The notes below the pieces were generated by a model that saw only the letters and a program-made list of their open reading frames with translations, had not been told where the DNA came from and did no database searches. The position numbers were made by a program, and so were the translations under genes. DNA of 41,453 bases from Prevotella sp. GTDB lineage: Bacteria > Bacteroidota > Bacteroidia > Bacteroidales > Bacteroidaceae. The stretch spans positions 1 to 41,453 of the forward strand of contig JAFTGB010000053.1 of NCBI GenBank assembly GCA_017458125.1, written 5' to 3'. Positions 22,541-31,608 of the stretch are shown here, in pieces (the first letter of the stretch is position 1; each line of letters begins with the position of its first letter).

Positions 22541-23272
22541 CTACTCATACGAAACATCTTCCAAGAAGAGAGCTTTGGCCGGCATCGACTCCCCGGCTTG
22601 AGTACGCTGGCCACCCTCAATGACCTTGCGGAGACCTTCTATAGACAAACGGCCACGCCCCACCTCAATGAGTGTACCAACTACGGCCCGCACCATGTTG
22701 CGAAGGAAACGGTTGGCCGTAATCTCAAAGTACCATGCGTCGGGTGCCGTCTGGTGCCACTGGGCATGAGTCACATGGCAGAGGGTGGTCTTCACATCGC
22801 TTCCCGCCTTGCAGAAAGCTCCGAAGTCGTCGTACTCCATCAGCACGCGGCCAGCCTCGTTCATCAGAGCATAATCAAGTTTGTAGTGCAGCTCTAAGGA
22901 GTAATGGCGCAGAAAAGGATTCTTTTGCGTATGCACATAGTAGCGGTAAGTGCGCGACACTGCCGAAAAGCGGGCATGCTGGCCAGCAGCCACCGCCTCA
23001 ATCTTCTGGACACCAATGTCATAGGGCAGCAGTCCATTCAGCTTATGCACCAGTACGGCAGGGTCAAAAGTCTGCTGGGTATCAAAATGGGCAGCCATCC
23101 TGCGGGCATGCACTCCGGTATCGGTGCGTCCAGCGCCAGTGACAGTCACTTCCTCGCGCAACAGCAACGACAGACAGCGTTGCAGTTCGCTTTGTACAGT
23201 CACTCCATTAGGCTGTATCTGCCACCCATGATAGCGGGTGCCGTCATAACTGAACCAGATGAAATATCGCAT
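22541..23272 (-). CDS. truA: tRNA pseudouridine(38-40) synthase
   Basis: A 243-residue cytosolic enzyme that isomerises uridines 38-40 in the tRNA anticodon arm. The catalytic aspartate is Asp51 in GAGRTDTGVHA, and FSYDGTRYHGWQ (7-18) and NRFLRNMVRAVVG in the C-terminal half are family signatures. The length is normal. It starts 9 nt after the lytic transglycosylase gene stop, so the two are likely co-transcribed from 24450. Confidence 0.96.
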   Translation of the reverse strand: MRYFIWFSYDGTRYHGWQIQPNGVTVQSELQRCLSLLLREEVTVTGAGRTDTGVHARRMAAHFDTQQTFDPAVLVHKLNGLLPYDIGVQKIEAVAAGQHARFSAVSRTYRYYVHTQKNPFLRHYSLELHYKLDYALMNEAGRVLMEYDDFGAFCKAGSDVKTTLCHVTHAQWHQTAPDAWYFEITANRFLRNMVRAVVGTLIEVGRGRLSIEGLRKVIEGGQRTQAGESMPAKALFLEDVSYE

Positions 23273-23281
23273 AATAAAACC

Positions 23282-24430
23282 TTATTCTTGACTGATTTTG
23301 TATTTCTTCTTGCGCTCATGCTTTGCCTTTTGCGGAACAGCCGATGGTGCAAACGTTGAGCGTACAGTACGCACACCGCGGTAGCCATTCCAGCGTTCGT
23401 GAATCTTACGGACATAATCTACCGTCTCACTGCCACGCATATAGCCATTCTTCACTACAGGGTCATTGTAGTATTGCGGCTGACTGAGCCCAAGCACAAA
23501 AGGCTCCACCTCACCCCACCGCTGGGAGTTCTTGCCGTTCTTCTTAGCCAAGGCCATGGCATCGCGTATGTGGAAGTGCCCGCCATTATAGGCCGCCAGC
23601 ACAAATTTGATGCGCTCCGAATGTTCACGGATGTCAGAGAAGTTACGTTCCAGCTCGCCCAGATATTTGGCAGCGGCGGCAATGTTCTTCTCCGGATTGA
23701 AGATGTCGGCACGAGCCAGTCCTAAATGGTCAGCCGTACCAGGCATAATCTGCATCAGTCCGCAGGCACCAGCCCAGGAGCGTGCCTGTGGGTCGAAGGT
23801 AGACTCCTGATAGCATTGGGCAGCCATCAGGCGCCAGTCCCAGCGTATGGTGGAAGCATAATGTTGGAAATAGCCGTCATAATGCGAGATAACCCCTCCT
23901 TCACGGTTGAGCATGGGTGAGAACACACGACGCTTGACACTCTTGGCCGACAGCAGAAACTCCTCCTCTTTCTTCACCTCCTCTAAAAGGCGAGGCTCAT
24001 ACCAATGGTCCAGTTCCTCCTGCAGGTCTTCTTTGTCCGGGCCGACCACCCAGCCAACCCCTTTCTTCGTCATGGGGTAACAGATGAGGTCGGCATCACC
24101 ATCCTCCAACCGCATCACCATTTCGGCCGAGTCGCGGCAAACCTCCATGCGCAGACTCACCCCCAACTTGTCGGCAAACCGCTGGCACAATAGGTATTGG
24201 GTACCCAGATGCCGCCCACGATAATCATAGTAGGTGTCAGGGCCTGTCAGCGTAAGGGCTATGAGTTCGCCGTTACGCTGGATGTCGTCCAAGTCAAAAT
24301 CGTCGTCAAGAGGTATGCTGTCAGCTATTTCGCCCCACGGCGTAATGACCGGTTCCTGCTGATTTTTCTGCGTACAGGCAAAAAGCATCAGTAGGGCAAA
24401 AAGCTGAATATATATACCAGTTCTCTTCAA
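23282..24430 (-). CDS. MltF-like lytic transglycosylase lipoprotein
   Basis: Predicted periplasmic murein lytic transglycosylase. From the TTG start at 24430 it has a lipoprotein signal (KRTGIYIQLFALLMLFAC), a short remnant of an SBP_bac_3-like domain (GRHLGTQYLLCQRFADKLGV, DGDADLICYPM) and a C-terminal SLT domain with the catalytic Glu in CYQESTFDPQARS, then GLMQIMPGTA and LAAYNGG. The SBP-like part is about half the size seen in E. coli MltF. The TTG was chosen because upstream codons overlap the promoter (24450-24457) and lack family similarity. It is followed by truA. Confidence 0.88.
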   Translation of the reverse strand: MKRTGIYIQLFALLMLFACTQKNQQEPVITPWGEIADSIPLDDDFDLDDIQRNGELIALTLTGPDTYYDYRGRHLGTQYLLCQRFADKLGVSLRMEVCRDSAEMVMRLEDGDADLICYPMTKKGVGWVVGPDKEDLQEELDHWYEPRLLEEVKKEEEFLLSAKSVKRRVFSPMLNREGGVISHYDGYFQHYASTIRWDWRLMAAQCYQESTFDPQARSWAGACGLMQIMPGTADHLGLARADIFNPEKNIAAAAKYLGELERNFSDIREHSERIKFVLAAYNGGHFHIRDAMALAKKNGKNSQRWGEVEPFVLGLSQPQYYNDPVVKNGYMRGSETVDYVRKIHERWNGYRGVRTVRSTFAPSAVPQKAKHERKKKYKISQE

Positions 24431-24449
24431 TTTATCTGCAATTTGGGTG

Positions 24450-24457
24450 CAAAAGTA
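24450..24457 (-). promoter_or_regulatory. Promoter -7 box of the transglycosylase gene
   Basis: The minus strand reads TACTTTTG, about 20 nt before the TTG start. It is divergent from the hisG promoter 32 bp away. Confidence 0.55.
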
Positions 24458-24489
24458 ATCATTTTCTTGCAAATATCGCTGAAAATACG

Positions 24490-24497
24490 TAATTTTG
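24490..24497 (+). promoter_or_regulatory. hisG promoter -7 box
   Basis: TAATTTTG, with TTGC 19 nt upstream as -33. It gives a leader of about 20 nt before the hisG ATG, too short for a his-type attenuator. Confidence 0.65.
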
Positions 24498-24522
24498 CAG
24501 GCTAAATTAGATATTATAAGAT

Positions 24523-25374
24523 ATGTTAAGAATTGCAGTACAGTCAAAAGGCCGTCTTTTTGACGACACGATGAACCTGCTTGCTGAAGCAGATATCAAG
24601 GTTAGCGCCTCCAAGCGCACCCTTCTTGTCCAGTCATCCAACTTCCCACTTGAAGTGCTCTACCTGCGCGACGACGATATTCCCCAGTCGGTAGCTTCCG
24701 GCGTGGCCGATATCGGTGTGGTGGGCGAAAACGAGTTTGTGGAGCGTGGCGAAGAGGCAGATATCATATCGCGTCTGGGCTTTTCCAAGTGCCGCCTGTC
24801 GCTGGCCATTCCCAAAGAGATAGAGTATCGTGGTGTCAACTGGTTCAACGGCAAGAAGATAGCCACCAGCTACCCTAATATTCTGCGCACCTTCATGCAG
24901 AAGAGCGGTGTTGACTGCGACATCCACGTCATCACAGGTTCTGTGGAAATCAGTCCGGGCATAGGGCTGGCCGACGGCATTTTTGACATCGTCAGCAGCG
25001 GTTCCACACTGGTATCCAATAACCTCCGTGAGGTCGAAGTGGTGATGCAGAGCGAGGCTCTGCTCATTGGCAACAAGCAACTGTCGGACGAGAAACGCGC
25101 CACACTGGACGAGATGCTGTTCCGCTTCAAGGCCGTTAAAGATGCAGAGGATAAGAAATACGTGCGAATGAATGCCCCCAAGGCTCGTCTGCAGGAAATC
25201 ATCAATGTGCTGCCTGGCCTGAAGAGTCCCACCATCATTCCCTTAGCCGACGACGAATGGTGCTCCGTACATACGGTGCTTGACCAGAAACGCTTTTGGG
25301 AGATTATCGGCAAACTGAAGGAGATGGGTGCACAAGGCATTCTGGTAACCCCCATTGAAAAGATGATTCTTTAA
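24523..25374 (+). CDS. hisG: ATP phosphoribosyltransferase, long form
   Basis: First enzyme of histidine synthesis, joining ATP and PRPP. The 283-residue length is the long, homohexameric form with a C-terminal ACT-like regulatory domain (from about residue 211) that binds histidine, so no HisZ is needed. The PRPP-binding loop is DGIFDIVSSGSTL at 151-163 and the N-terminus LRIAVQSKGRLFDD is typical. It heads hisG-hisD-hisC and has its own promoter at 24490. Confidence 0.97.
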   Translation: MLRIAVQSKGRLFDDTMNLLAEADIKVSASKRTLLVQSSNFPLEVLYLRDDDIPQSVASGVADIGVVGENEFVERGEEADIISRLGFSKCRLSLAIPKEIEYRGVNWFNGKKIATSYPNILRTFMQKSGVDCDIHVITGSVEISPGIGLADGIFDIVSSGSTLVSNNLREVEVVMQSEALLIGNKQLSDEKRATLDEMLFRFKAVKDAEDKKYVRMNAPKARLQEIINVLPGLKSPTIIPLADDEWCSVHTVLDQKRFWEIIGKLKEMGAQGILVTPIEKMIL

Positions 25375-25428
25375 GGTTAAGAATTAAGAGTAACAAATTT
25401 AGAGCTACGCATTTAGCATTTAACATTA
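25375..25428 (+). repeat. Heptameric repeat spacer between hisG and hisD
   Basis: The complete 54-nt spacer divides into 7-nt units: GGTTAAG, AATTAAG, AGTAACA, AATTTAG, AGCTACG, CATTTAG, CATTTAA, then CATTA directly before the hisD ATG. Confidence 0.8.
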
Positions 25429-26721
25429 ATGGAAATATACACTTATCCACGGCGTGAGCAATGGTCGGAAATCATACAGCGGCCACGACTGGACCTCACC
25501 CGCCTGAACGAAACCGTCAGTGCAGTGCTGGCTGACGTCAGGCAACGTGGCGACGAGGCCGTCAAGGAGTATGAGCAGAAGTTTGACCACGCTGCCCTGT
25601 CCCATCTGGCTGTCACCGAGCAGGAGATGGACGAAGCCGAACAGTTGGTGAGCAACGAGCTTCGCGATGCCATCATCCTTGCCCATCATAATATCAAGGT
25701 ATTCCATGTTTCGCAGCGCTTTGTCGGTCAGAAGGTCAAGACGCAAGAAGGTGTCACCTGCTGGCAGAAGAGTGTAGCCATTGAGCGCGTGGGCCTTTAC
25801 ATTCCCGGAGGCACCGCCCCCCTTTTCTCCACCGTACTGATGCTGGCTACACCGGCTAAGATAGCCGGTTGCAAGCAGATTGTGCTTTGCACGCCGCCGA
25901 ACAAGGAAGGCAAGGTCAACCCTGCCATTCTGGTGGCCGCACGCATTGCCGGTGTCAGCAACATCTATAAAATTGGTGGTGTGCAGGCTATTGGTGCCAT
26001 GGCCTACGGTACCGAGACTGTGCCGCAGGTCTATAAGATATTCGGTCCGGGCAATCAGTACGTCATGGCAGCTAAGCAGCATGTCAGCCTCGACGGCGTG
26101 GCAATAGACATGCCTGCCGGTCCCTCTGAGGTCTGCGTGCTGGCTGACGACAGTGCCAATGCCGAGTTTGTGGCCGCCGACCTCTTGTCGCAAGCCGAAC
26201 ATGGAGTCGACTCGCAAGTGCTCTTCATCACCACCTCCAAGCAGAAGCTCGACGAGGTGCAGTCAGAGGTGGCACGCCAGTTGGAACTGTTGCCCCGTAA
26301 GGAGATTGCAGCTCAAGCACTGGAGAGCAGCCGCAGCGTGCTTGTCAGTTCTGTCGACGAGATGATGGAGCTTACCAACAGCTACGCCCCTGAGCATCTG
26401 GTCATCCAGACCCGGGACTATGAGCGTCTGGCCGAACGCGTGGTCAATGCAGGCAGCGTGTTTCTGGGTCCCTATGCCTGCGAGAGTGCCGGCGACTACG
26501 CCAGCGGCACCAATCACACCTTGCCTACTCACGGCTACGCCACCGCCTACAATGGCGTCAACCTGGATTCCTACTGCCGCAAGATTACTTTCCAGCATCT
26601 CACCGAAGAAGGCATTAGGCACATCGGACACGCTGTCGAGCTCATGGCAGAAGCAGAACAGTTGGATGCGCATAAGAATGCCATGACGGTCAGACTTCGA
26701 GAGTTAAATATTGAGAGTTGA
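25429..26721 (+). CDS. hisD: Histidinol dehydrogenase
   Basis: A 430-residue zinc enzyme that oxidises L-histidinol to histidine in two NAD-dependent steps. Visible features: [12 protein letters not shown] (125-136), GPGN (206-209), the zinc-ligand segment LLSQAEHG (252-259, Gln255 and His258) and the catalytic pair Glu322-His323 in APEHLV, plus [10 protein letters not shown] near the C-terminus. The last residues (NIES) are encoded partly by the repeat tract that leads into hisC. Confidence 0.97.
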   Translation: MEIYTYPRREQWSEIIQRPRLDLTRLNETVSAVLADVRQRGDEAVKEYEQKFDHAALSHLAVTEQEMDEAEQLVSNELRDAIILAHHNIKVFHVSQRFVGQKVKTQEGVTCWQKSVAIERVGLYIPGGTAPLFSTVLMLATPAKIAGCKQIVLCTPPNKEGKVNPAILVAARIAGVSNIYKIGGVQAIGAMAYGTETVPQVYKIFGPGNQYVMAAKQHVSLDGVAIDMPAGPSEVCVLADDSANAEFVAADLLSQAEHGVDSQVLFITTSKQKLDEVQSEVARQLELLPRKEIAAQALESSRSVLVSSVDEMMELTNSYAPEHLVIQTRDYERLAERVVNAGSVFLGPYACESAGDYASGTNHTLPTHGYATAYNGVNLDSYCRKITFQHLTEEGIRHIGHAVELMAEAEQLDAHKNAMTVRLRELNIES

Positions 26722-26740
26722 GAATAGAGAGTTGAGCAAT
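26711..26740 (+). repeat. Heptameric repeat leading into hisC
   Basis: Four 7-nt units TTGAGAG, TTGAGAA, TAGAGAG, TTGAGCA plus AT directly before the hisC ATG (26741). The tract begins inside the last hisD codons, so it encodes part of the HisD tail and its stop. Confidence 0.8.
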
Positions 26741-27778
26741 ATGATAAGTTTAGAACAGCTGGTACGTCCCAACATCTGGAAGCTGGCACCCTACTCTTCC
26801 GCCCGCGACGAGTATTCGGGCAAGGAAGCCCATGTGTTTTTGGATGCCAATGAGAATCCGTACAACGCACCCTACAACCGCTATCCCGACCCCTTGCAAC
26901 GCGAGGTGAAGGCAGCACTGTCGAAAGTCAAGGGTGTACCCGCCGACATGATATTCCTCGGCAATGGCAGCGACGAAGCCATCGACCTGGCTTACCGCGT
27001 GTTCTGTCAACCGGGGCGCGACAACGTGGTGGCCATAGCTCCTACCTACGGCATGTATAAGGTGTGTGCCGACATTAATGACGTGGAGTACCGCGAAGTG
27101 CTGCTCGACGAGTCAACTTACCAGTTCAGCGCCGACCGTCTGCTGGCCGCCTGCGATGTCCACACCAAGCTCATCTGGATTTGTTCGCCCAACAATCCTA
27201 CGGGCAACTCACTCTCGCGCGACGAGATGCTGAAAGTCATCGAGAGCTTTGAGGGCATCGTCATCGTCGACGAGGCTTATATTGACTTCTCCCAACAGCC
27301 GTCGTTGTGCCGCGAACTGCCTGCACACCCCAACCTCATCGTCATGCAGACCATGTCGAAAGCCTGGGGGTCGGCAGCCATTCGCTTAGGCATGGCCTTT
27401 GCCTCGAAGGAGATTATCCATATATATAATAAGGTGAAGTATCCTTATAACGTCAATATGCTCACCCAGCAGCAGGCGCTTGAAGCCCTGAAAGACCCAT
27501 TCGAGGTGGACAAATGGGTGAAAATCCTGTTAGCCGAACGCTCACGCATGATACAGGCTCTCAACGAGCTGCCCATCTGCCAGCAGGTTTTCAAGACCGA
27601 CGCTAACTTCTTCCTGGCCCGCGTCACCGATGCCAATGCCATCTACAACTATCTGGTCGACAAGGGGGTCATTGTGCGCAACCGCAACCGCATCACACTG
27701 TGCAAGGACTGTCTGCGCATCACCATCGGCACACGTTCTGAGAACAACGAACTGCTGTCCGCATTACGGCAATACTGA
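26741..27778 (+). CDS. hisC: Histidinol-phosphate aminotransferase
   Basis: A 345-residue PLP enzyme that converts imidazole-acetol phosphate and glutamate to histidinol phosphate. The Schiff-base lysine is Lys207 in [24 protein letters not shown] (149-155) and DEAYIDF (177-183) bind PLP. ATG 26741 was chosen over the upstream TTG 26711 because [12 protein letters not shown] is the family N-terminus. Its stop is directly followed by the ATG of the MFS gene. Confidence 0.97.
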   Translation: MISLEQLVRPNIWKLAPYSSARDEYSGKEAHVFLDANENPYNAPYNRYPDPLQREVKAALSKVKGVPADMIFLGNGSDEAIDLAYRVFCQPGRDNVVAIAPTYGMYKVCADINDVEYREVLLDESTYQFSADRLLAACDVHTKLIWICSPNNPTGNSLSRDEMLKVIESFEGIVIVDEAYIDFSQQPSLCRELPAHPNLIVMQTMSKAWGSAAIRLGMAFASKEIIHIYNKVKYPYNVNMLTQQQALEALKDPFEVDKWVKILLAERSRMIQALNELPICQQVFKTDANFFLARVTDANAIYNYLVDKGVIVRNRNRITLCKDCLRITIGTRSENNELLSALRQY

Positions 27779-28957
27779 ATGGAACGCCTTTGGAACCGCA
27801 ACTATATCAAGGTGATGACAGCCAACTTCTCGCTGTTCTTCGCCTTTTATTTGCTGACACCCCTGCTGCCCCTTTACCTCTATGACACCTTCGGTGCCTC
27901 CAAGGACCTGATAGGGCTGGTGCTGTCGGGCTACACCATTACGGCCCTGCTCGTCCGACCCTTCAGCGGCTACGTCGTCGACTCCTTTCCCCGCAAGCAG
28001 GTACTGCTGATAGCCTTCGGTCTGTTCGCCGTCTTCTTTGCCGGCTATCTGGCCGCGTCGTCACTACTGCTTTTCACCATTGTGCGAACGTTGCACGGCG
28101 GTCCCTTCGGTGCAGCCACGGTGGCCAACTCTACGGTGGCCATCGACGTGCTGCCCTCCTCGCGACGCAATGAGGGCATCGGCTACTACGGGCTGAGCAA
28201 CAATCTGGCCATGGCCACCTCGCCCTCCTTCGCCATTGCTATCTACACGCAGACCCACAGCTTCCAGCTGCTTTTCTGGCTGGCTCTGCTCATCGCCACC
28301 TTCGGTTTCATCGTCAACAGCACCGTCACCATTGAGGCGCGACAGACCATGAACAACCGCCGGGCACTCTCGATGGACCGTTTCTTCCTCAAGCGCGGCT
28401 GGCTCATAGGCTTCAACATGGTGTTCTTCGGCTTCTGCTTCGGTGTGCTCAGCAACTACTTAGCCATCTATGGCCGACAGGTCATGGGCATCACCGGCGG
28501 AACAGGCACCTGGTTCATGCTCTGCGCCGTAGGCCTCATGCTCTCGCGATTGCAAGGCGGCAAAGCCCTGCGGCAAGGCCGACTGACGCACAATGCCTCC
28601 GAGGGCATGGTCATCTCGCTCATCGGCTACACGCTCTTCGTGGCTTTCCCCAACAGCATCGGCTACTACGGCTCTGCCCTGCTCATCGGTCTGGGCAACG
28701 GCCACCTGTGGCCAGCCTTCCAGAACATGATGATCTCCATGGCTCACCACAACGAGCGCGGAACGGCCAACAGCACCATCCTCATCTCGTGGGATGTGGG
28801 CATGGGCTTAGGCATTCTGGCGGGCGGCATCATAGCCGAACACTTTGGCTATACCGCTGCCTTCTGGACGGTGGCTGCCGTCAACCTGACCGGTGTAGCA
28901 CTCTATTTTGTGCGCTCCCGCCAGTTCTACCTCGACAATGCCATCGAAAGAAATTGA
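27779..28957 (+). CDS. Major facilitator superfamily transporter
   Basis: A 392-residue inner-membrane protein with about twelve hydrophobic segments. The MFS loop motif between helices 2 and 3 appears as SGYVVDSFPRKQVLLIA, and RTLHGGPFGAATVANSTVAID matches the multidrug/arabinose-exporter-like branch. The substrate is unknown. Its ATG (27779) follows the hisC stop (27776-27778) with no gap, so the two are translationally coupled. That context could hint at export of a histidine-pathway compound, but this is inference. Confidence 0.88.
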   Translation: MERLWNRNYIKVMTANFSLFFAFYLLTPLLPLYLYDTFGASKDLIGLVLSGYTITALLVRPFSGYVVDSFPRKQVLLIAFGLFAVFFAGYLAASSLLLFTIVRTLHGGPFGAATVANSTVAIDVLPSSRRNEGIGYYGLSNNLAMATSPSFAIAIYTQTHSFQLLFWLALLIATFGFIVNSTVTIEARQTMNNRRALSMDRFFLKRGWLIGFNMVFFGFCFGVLSNYLAIYGRQVMGITGGTGTWFMLCAVGLMLSRLQGGKALRQGRLTHNASEGMVISLIGYTLFVAFPNSIGYYGSALLIGLGNGHLWPAFQNMMISMAHHNERGTANSTILISWDVGMGLGILAGGIIAEHFGYTAAFWTVAAVNLTGVALYFVRSRQFYLDNAIERN

Positions 28958-28989
28958 AAGCTTTTCTTTGCTTTCTACTTATTTTTGAC

Positions 28990-28997
28990 TACCTTTG
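28990..28997 (+). promoter_or_regulatory. rlmD promoter (-33 TTTG, N19, -7 TACCTTTG)
   Basis: An exact match to the Bacteroidota consensus, with TTTG 19 nt before TACCTTTG. The box ends 8 nt before the ATG at 29006, so the leader would be only a few nucleotides. Confidence 0.75.
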
Positions 28998-29005
28998 CAT
29001 GCACT

Positions 29006-30490
29006 ATGACAAGAAAGAAGAAACAACTGCCTCTGTTAGAACGCGTTACAATTACCGACTACGCCGCAGAAGGCAAGGCTATAGCCCGACTTGACAACGC
29101 TATGGTGGTTTTTGTGCCGTGGGCAGTACCCGGCGACGTGGCCGACCTGCAGGTTCGCCGCAAGAAACACTCCTTCATGGAGGCCGACATCGCACGGCTT
29201 ATTGAGCCCAGTTCCTTACGCATTGAGCCCTTCTGCCAGCACTTCGGTGTGTGCGGAGGCTGCAAGTGGCAGCAGGTGCCCTACGCCGAACAGTTGCGCA
29301 TGAAGCAGCAGCAGGTGAAAGACCAGCTGACGCGCATCGGCAAGGTGGAGCTTCCCGAGTTCCGTCCTATCCTGGGCAGTGTCAAGACGCAGGAGTACCG
29401 CAACAAGCTGGACTTCGGCTGTGCCAACAAGCGTTACCTGACCAACGACGAGATAGCCCGTCTGCCCCACGACGAGAGCCAGAGCCTCAAGGACCGTCCC
29501 GCCATCGGCTTCCACATTACCGGTGCTTTCGACAAAATTCTGCCCATTGACCACTGCTGGCTGATGGACGACCTGCACAACGAGATACGCCATGCGGTGA
29601 TGGACTATGCCGTCGGCCATCAGCTGACCTTCTTCGACCTGCGCCAGCAGGTAGGCCTGTTGCGCGACGTCATCATCCGCAACTCCAACACCGGCGAGTG
29701 GATGGTCATCATCCAGTTCCACTTCGACCGTACTTCTGACGCCACGCTCTCCGAGAGCCAGGAGCAGGCGCGCGGACTGCTGCAGCACCTGACCGACCGC
29801 TTCCCGCAGATTACTTCGCTCATGTATCTTGACAACCAGAAGTGCAACGACACCATCGGCGACCAGCAGATACTCACCTTCCACGGCAACGATCACATCA
29901 TCGAGACCATGGAAGACCTGCGCTTCAAAGTTGGTCCCAAGTCGTTCTACCAGACTAACACCGACCAGGCCTACCACCTCTACAGCGTAGCCCGCGACTT
30001 CGCCTTCAGCACTCAGCACGCAACACCCGGCGCTCAGCACTCAGACCTCCCCTTGGTCTACGACCTATACACCGGCACCGGCACCATAGCCAATTTCGTG
30101 GCCCGTCAGGCCCGACAGGTGATAGGCATTGAATACGTGCCCGAGGCCATCGAGGATGCCAAAGTCAACTCGCAGCTCAACCATATCGACAACACGCTGT
30201 TCTATGCCGGCGACATGAAGGACATCCTCACCGACGAGTTCATCAGCCGTCACGGTCGCCCTGACGTCATCATCACCGACCCGCCCCGTGCCGGCATGCA
30301 CCCCGACGTGGTGAAGACCATTCTCCGCACAAGTCCGCAGCGCATCGTCTACGTCAGCTGCAACCCTGCCACCCAAGCCCGCGACTTGCAGGCACTGGAT
30401 GCTGACTACCGTGTGGCTGAAGTGCAACCCGTGGACATGTTCCCCCACACCCCGCACGTTGAGAATGTAGTTTTACTAATCAAACGATAA
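29006..30490 (+). CDS. rlmD: 23S rRNA (uracil-C5)-methyltransferase RlmD
   Basis: A 494-residue SAM-dependent enzyme of the TrmA/RlmC/RlmD family. It has a TRAM domain at the N-terminus, the iron-sulfur cysteine set CQHFGVCGGC, the SAM motif DLYTGTGTIANFVA and the catalytic Cys in VYVSCNPATQARD. ATG 29006 was preferred to 28985 because the promoter lies between them. Family members modify U1939 or U747 of 23S rRNA, or U54 of tRNA; RlmD is the closest in layout but the target is uncertain. Residues about 335-348 (STQHATPGAQHSD), just before the SAM motif, are encoded by a 7-nt tandem repeat and look like an insertion. Confidence 0.92.
   Translation: MTRKKKQLPLLERVTITDYAAEGKAIARLDNAMVVFVPWAVPGDVADLQVRRKKHSFMEADIARLIEPSSLRIEPFCQHFGVCGGCKWQQVPYAEQLRMKQQQVKDQLTRIGKVELPEFRPILGSVKTQEYRNKLDFGCANKRYLTNDEIARLPHDESQSLKDRPAIGFHITGAFDKILPIDHCWLMDDLHNEIRHAVMDYAVGHQLTFFDLRQQVGLLRDVIIRNSNTGEWMVIIQFHFDRTSDATLSESQEQARGLLQHLTDRFPQITSLMYLDNQKCNDTIGDQQILTFHGNDHIIETMEDLRFKVGPKSFYQTNTDQAYHLYSVARDFAFSTQHATPGAQHSDLPLVYDLYTGTGTIANFVARQARQVIGIEYVPEAIEDAKVNSQLNHIDNTLFYAGDMKDILTDEFISRHGRPDVIITDPPRAGMHPDVVKTILRTSPQRIVYVSCNPATQARDLQALDADYRVAEVQPVDMFPHTPHVENVVLLIKR
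30008..30049 (+). repeat. Heptameric tandem repeat inside rlmD
   Basis: Six consecutive 7-nt units: AGCACTC, AGCACGC, AACACCC, GGCGCTC, AGCACTC, AGACCTC. The 42-nt length keeps the reading frame and adds about 14 residues. Confidence 0.8.
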
Positions 30491-30501
30491 ACAAACATAC
30501 G

Positions 30502-31608
30502 ATGAAAAAATTATGGATGGCGGCCCTGCTGCTCATGGCCACCACGCTTTCCGCTACTGCCCAGGAGCAGAAGAAAAGCACCATCGAGGTGCCGCAATGG
30601 GTCAAGAACATCAAACTGCAAGGCTACGGCATGCTGCAGTATCAGGCACAGAACCCCGACGGAAAGTCGGACAACAGTCTCAACATCCGACTCATGCGCC
30701 TCATGCTCGACGGCAAGTTCGGCGACTTCGACTGGCGCGTGCAGATGCAGGGCTCGTCGAATGCCGGTCCTGGCAACCCCACGGTGATGCTTGTCGACCT
30801 CTACGCCGAGTGGCGCAAGTACGACTTCTTCAAAGTCAAGGTCGGTGAGTTCAAGCGCGCCTTTACCTTCGAGAACCCCATGAACCCCATCACGCAGGGC
30901 TGGTACTCCTACGCCAACGTCATCAACAGCCTGTCAGGCTTCGGCGACCGCTCGGGCGAGAAAGCCAGTGGCGGTCGCGACATCGGTGTGCAGGTGCAGG
31001 GCGACTTCCTGAAGAACAGCTCCGGTCGCAACCTGCTGCACTACCAGGTGGGTGTCTACAACGGTGAGGGCATCAACCAGAAAGACCAGGACAACCGCAA
31101 GGACATCATCGGCGGCCTGTGGTTCATGCCCGTCAAGGGTGTGCGCATCGGTGCCTTCGGGTGGACGGGTTCGCGCGGCAACATGACGTGGACCGACGGC
31201 GACGGCAACGAGCATAAGGGCAGCATCAGCAAGAACCGCTACGCCCTGTCTGCCGAGTACGACAACGACCAGTGGACCATCCGTGCTGAATACCTGCACA
31301 GCCAGGGCTGGGGAGCCACCAAGGTGGACAGCCGCACCGTAGACTTCAGCAAGGGTGACAAGGCCGACGGCTGGTATGTCTCCGCCATCGTGCCCGTCGT
31401 CAAGTCAAAGCTGCACGCCAAAGCGCGCTACCAGACTTACCGCCCGCAGAAAGACTGGGGCACCAGCAAGACGATGTATGAGATTGGTGCCAACTACTTC
31501 ATCAACAAGAATTTCCAAATCAATCTGGAGTACGCCCGTGTCAACGACCGCGCACTGGCCAGTCACAACTACAACTTCTTCGACGCCGAGTTCGACTTCA
31601 GGTTCTGA
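30502..31608 (+). CDS. Outer-membrane porin, O/P-type (Porin_O_P)
   Basis: A 368-residue outer-membrane beta-barrel protein. It has a signal peptide (MKKLWMAALLLMATTLSATAQ), many alternating aromatic/polar strands (RLMRLMLDGKFGDFDWRVQM, FFKVKVGEFKRAFTFENPMN) and a C-terminal Phe (FDAEFDFRF), the signal for barrel insertion. It resembles phosphate-selective porins of the O/P family, though substrate selectivity is not certain. It starts 11 nt after rlmD and its last 40 bp overlap the convergent flippase gene. Confidence 0.87.
   Translation: MKKLWMAALLLMATTLSATAQEQKKSTIEVPQWVKNIKLQGYGMLQYQAQNPDGKSDNSLNIRLMRLMLDGKFGDFDWRVQMQGSSNAGPGNPTVMLVDLYAEWRKYDFFKVKVGEFKRAFTFENPMNPITQGWYSYANVINSLSGFGDRSGEKASGGRDIGVQVQGDFLKNSSGRNLLHYQVGVYNGEGINQKDQDNRKDIIGGLWFMPVKGVRIGAFGWTGSRGNMTWTDGDGNEHKGSISKNRYALSAEYDNDQWTIRAEYLHSQGWGATKVDSRTVDFSKGDKADGWYVSAIVPVVKSKLHAKARYQTYRPQKDWGTSKTMYEIGANYFINKNFQINLEYARVNDRALASHNYNFFDAEFDFRF

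Noticed and set aside
24498-24522. Histidine attenuator before hisG
   Set aside because: The predicted leader is about 20 nt, too short, and has no His-codon run.
25426-26217. 263-residue minus-strand frame
   Set aside because: Antisense to hisD; no recognisable domain or start context.
29216-30040. 274-residue minus-strand frame
   Set aside because: Antisense to rlmD, low-complexity Val/Ala/Gly composition.
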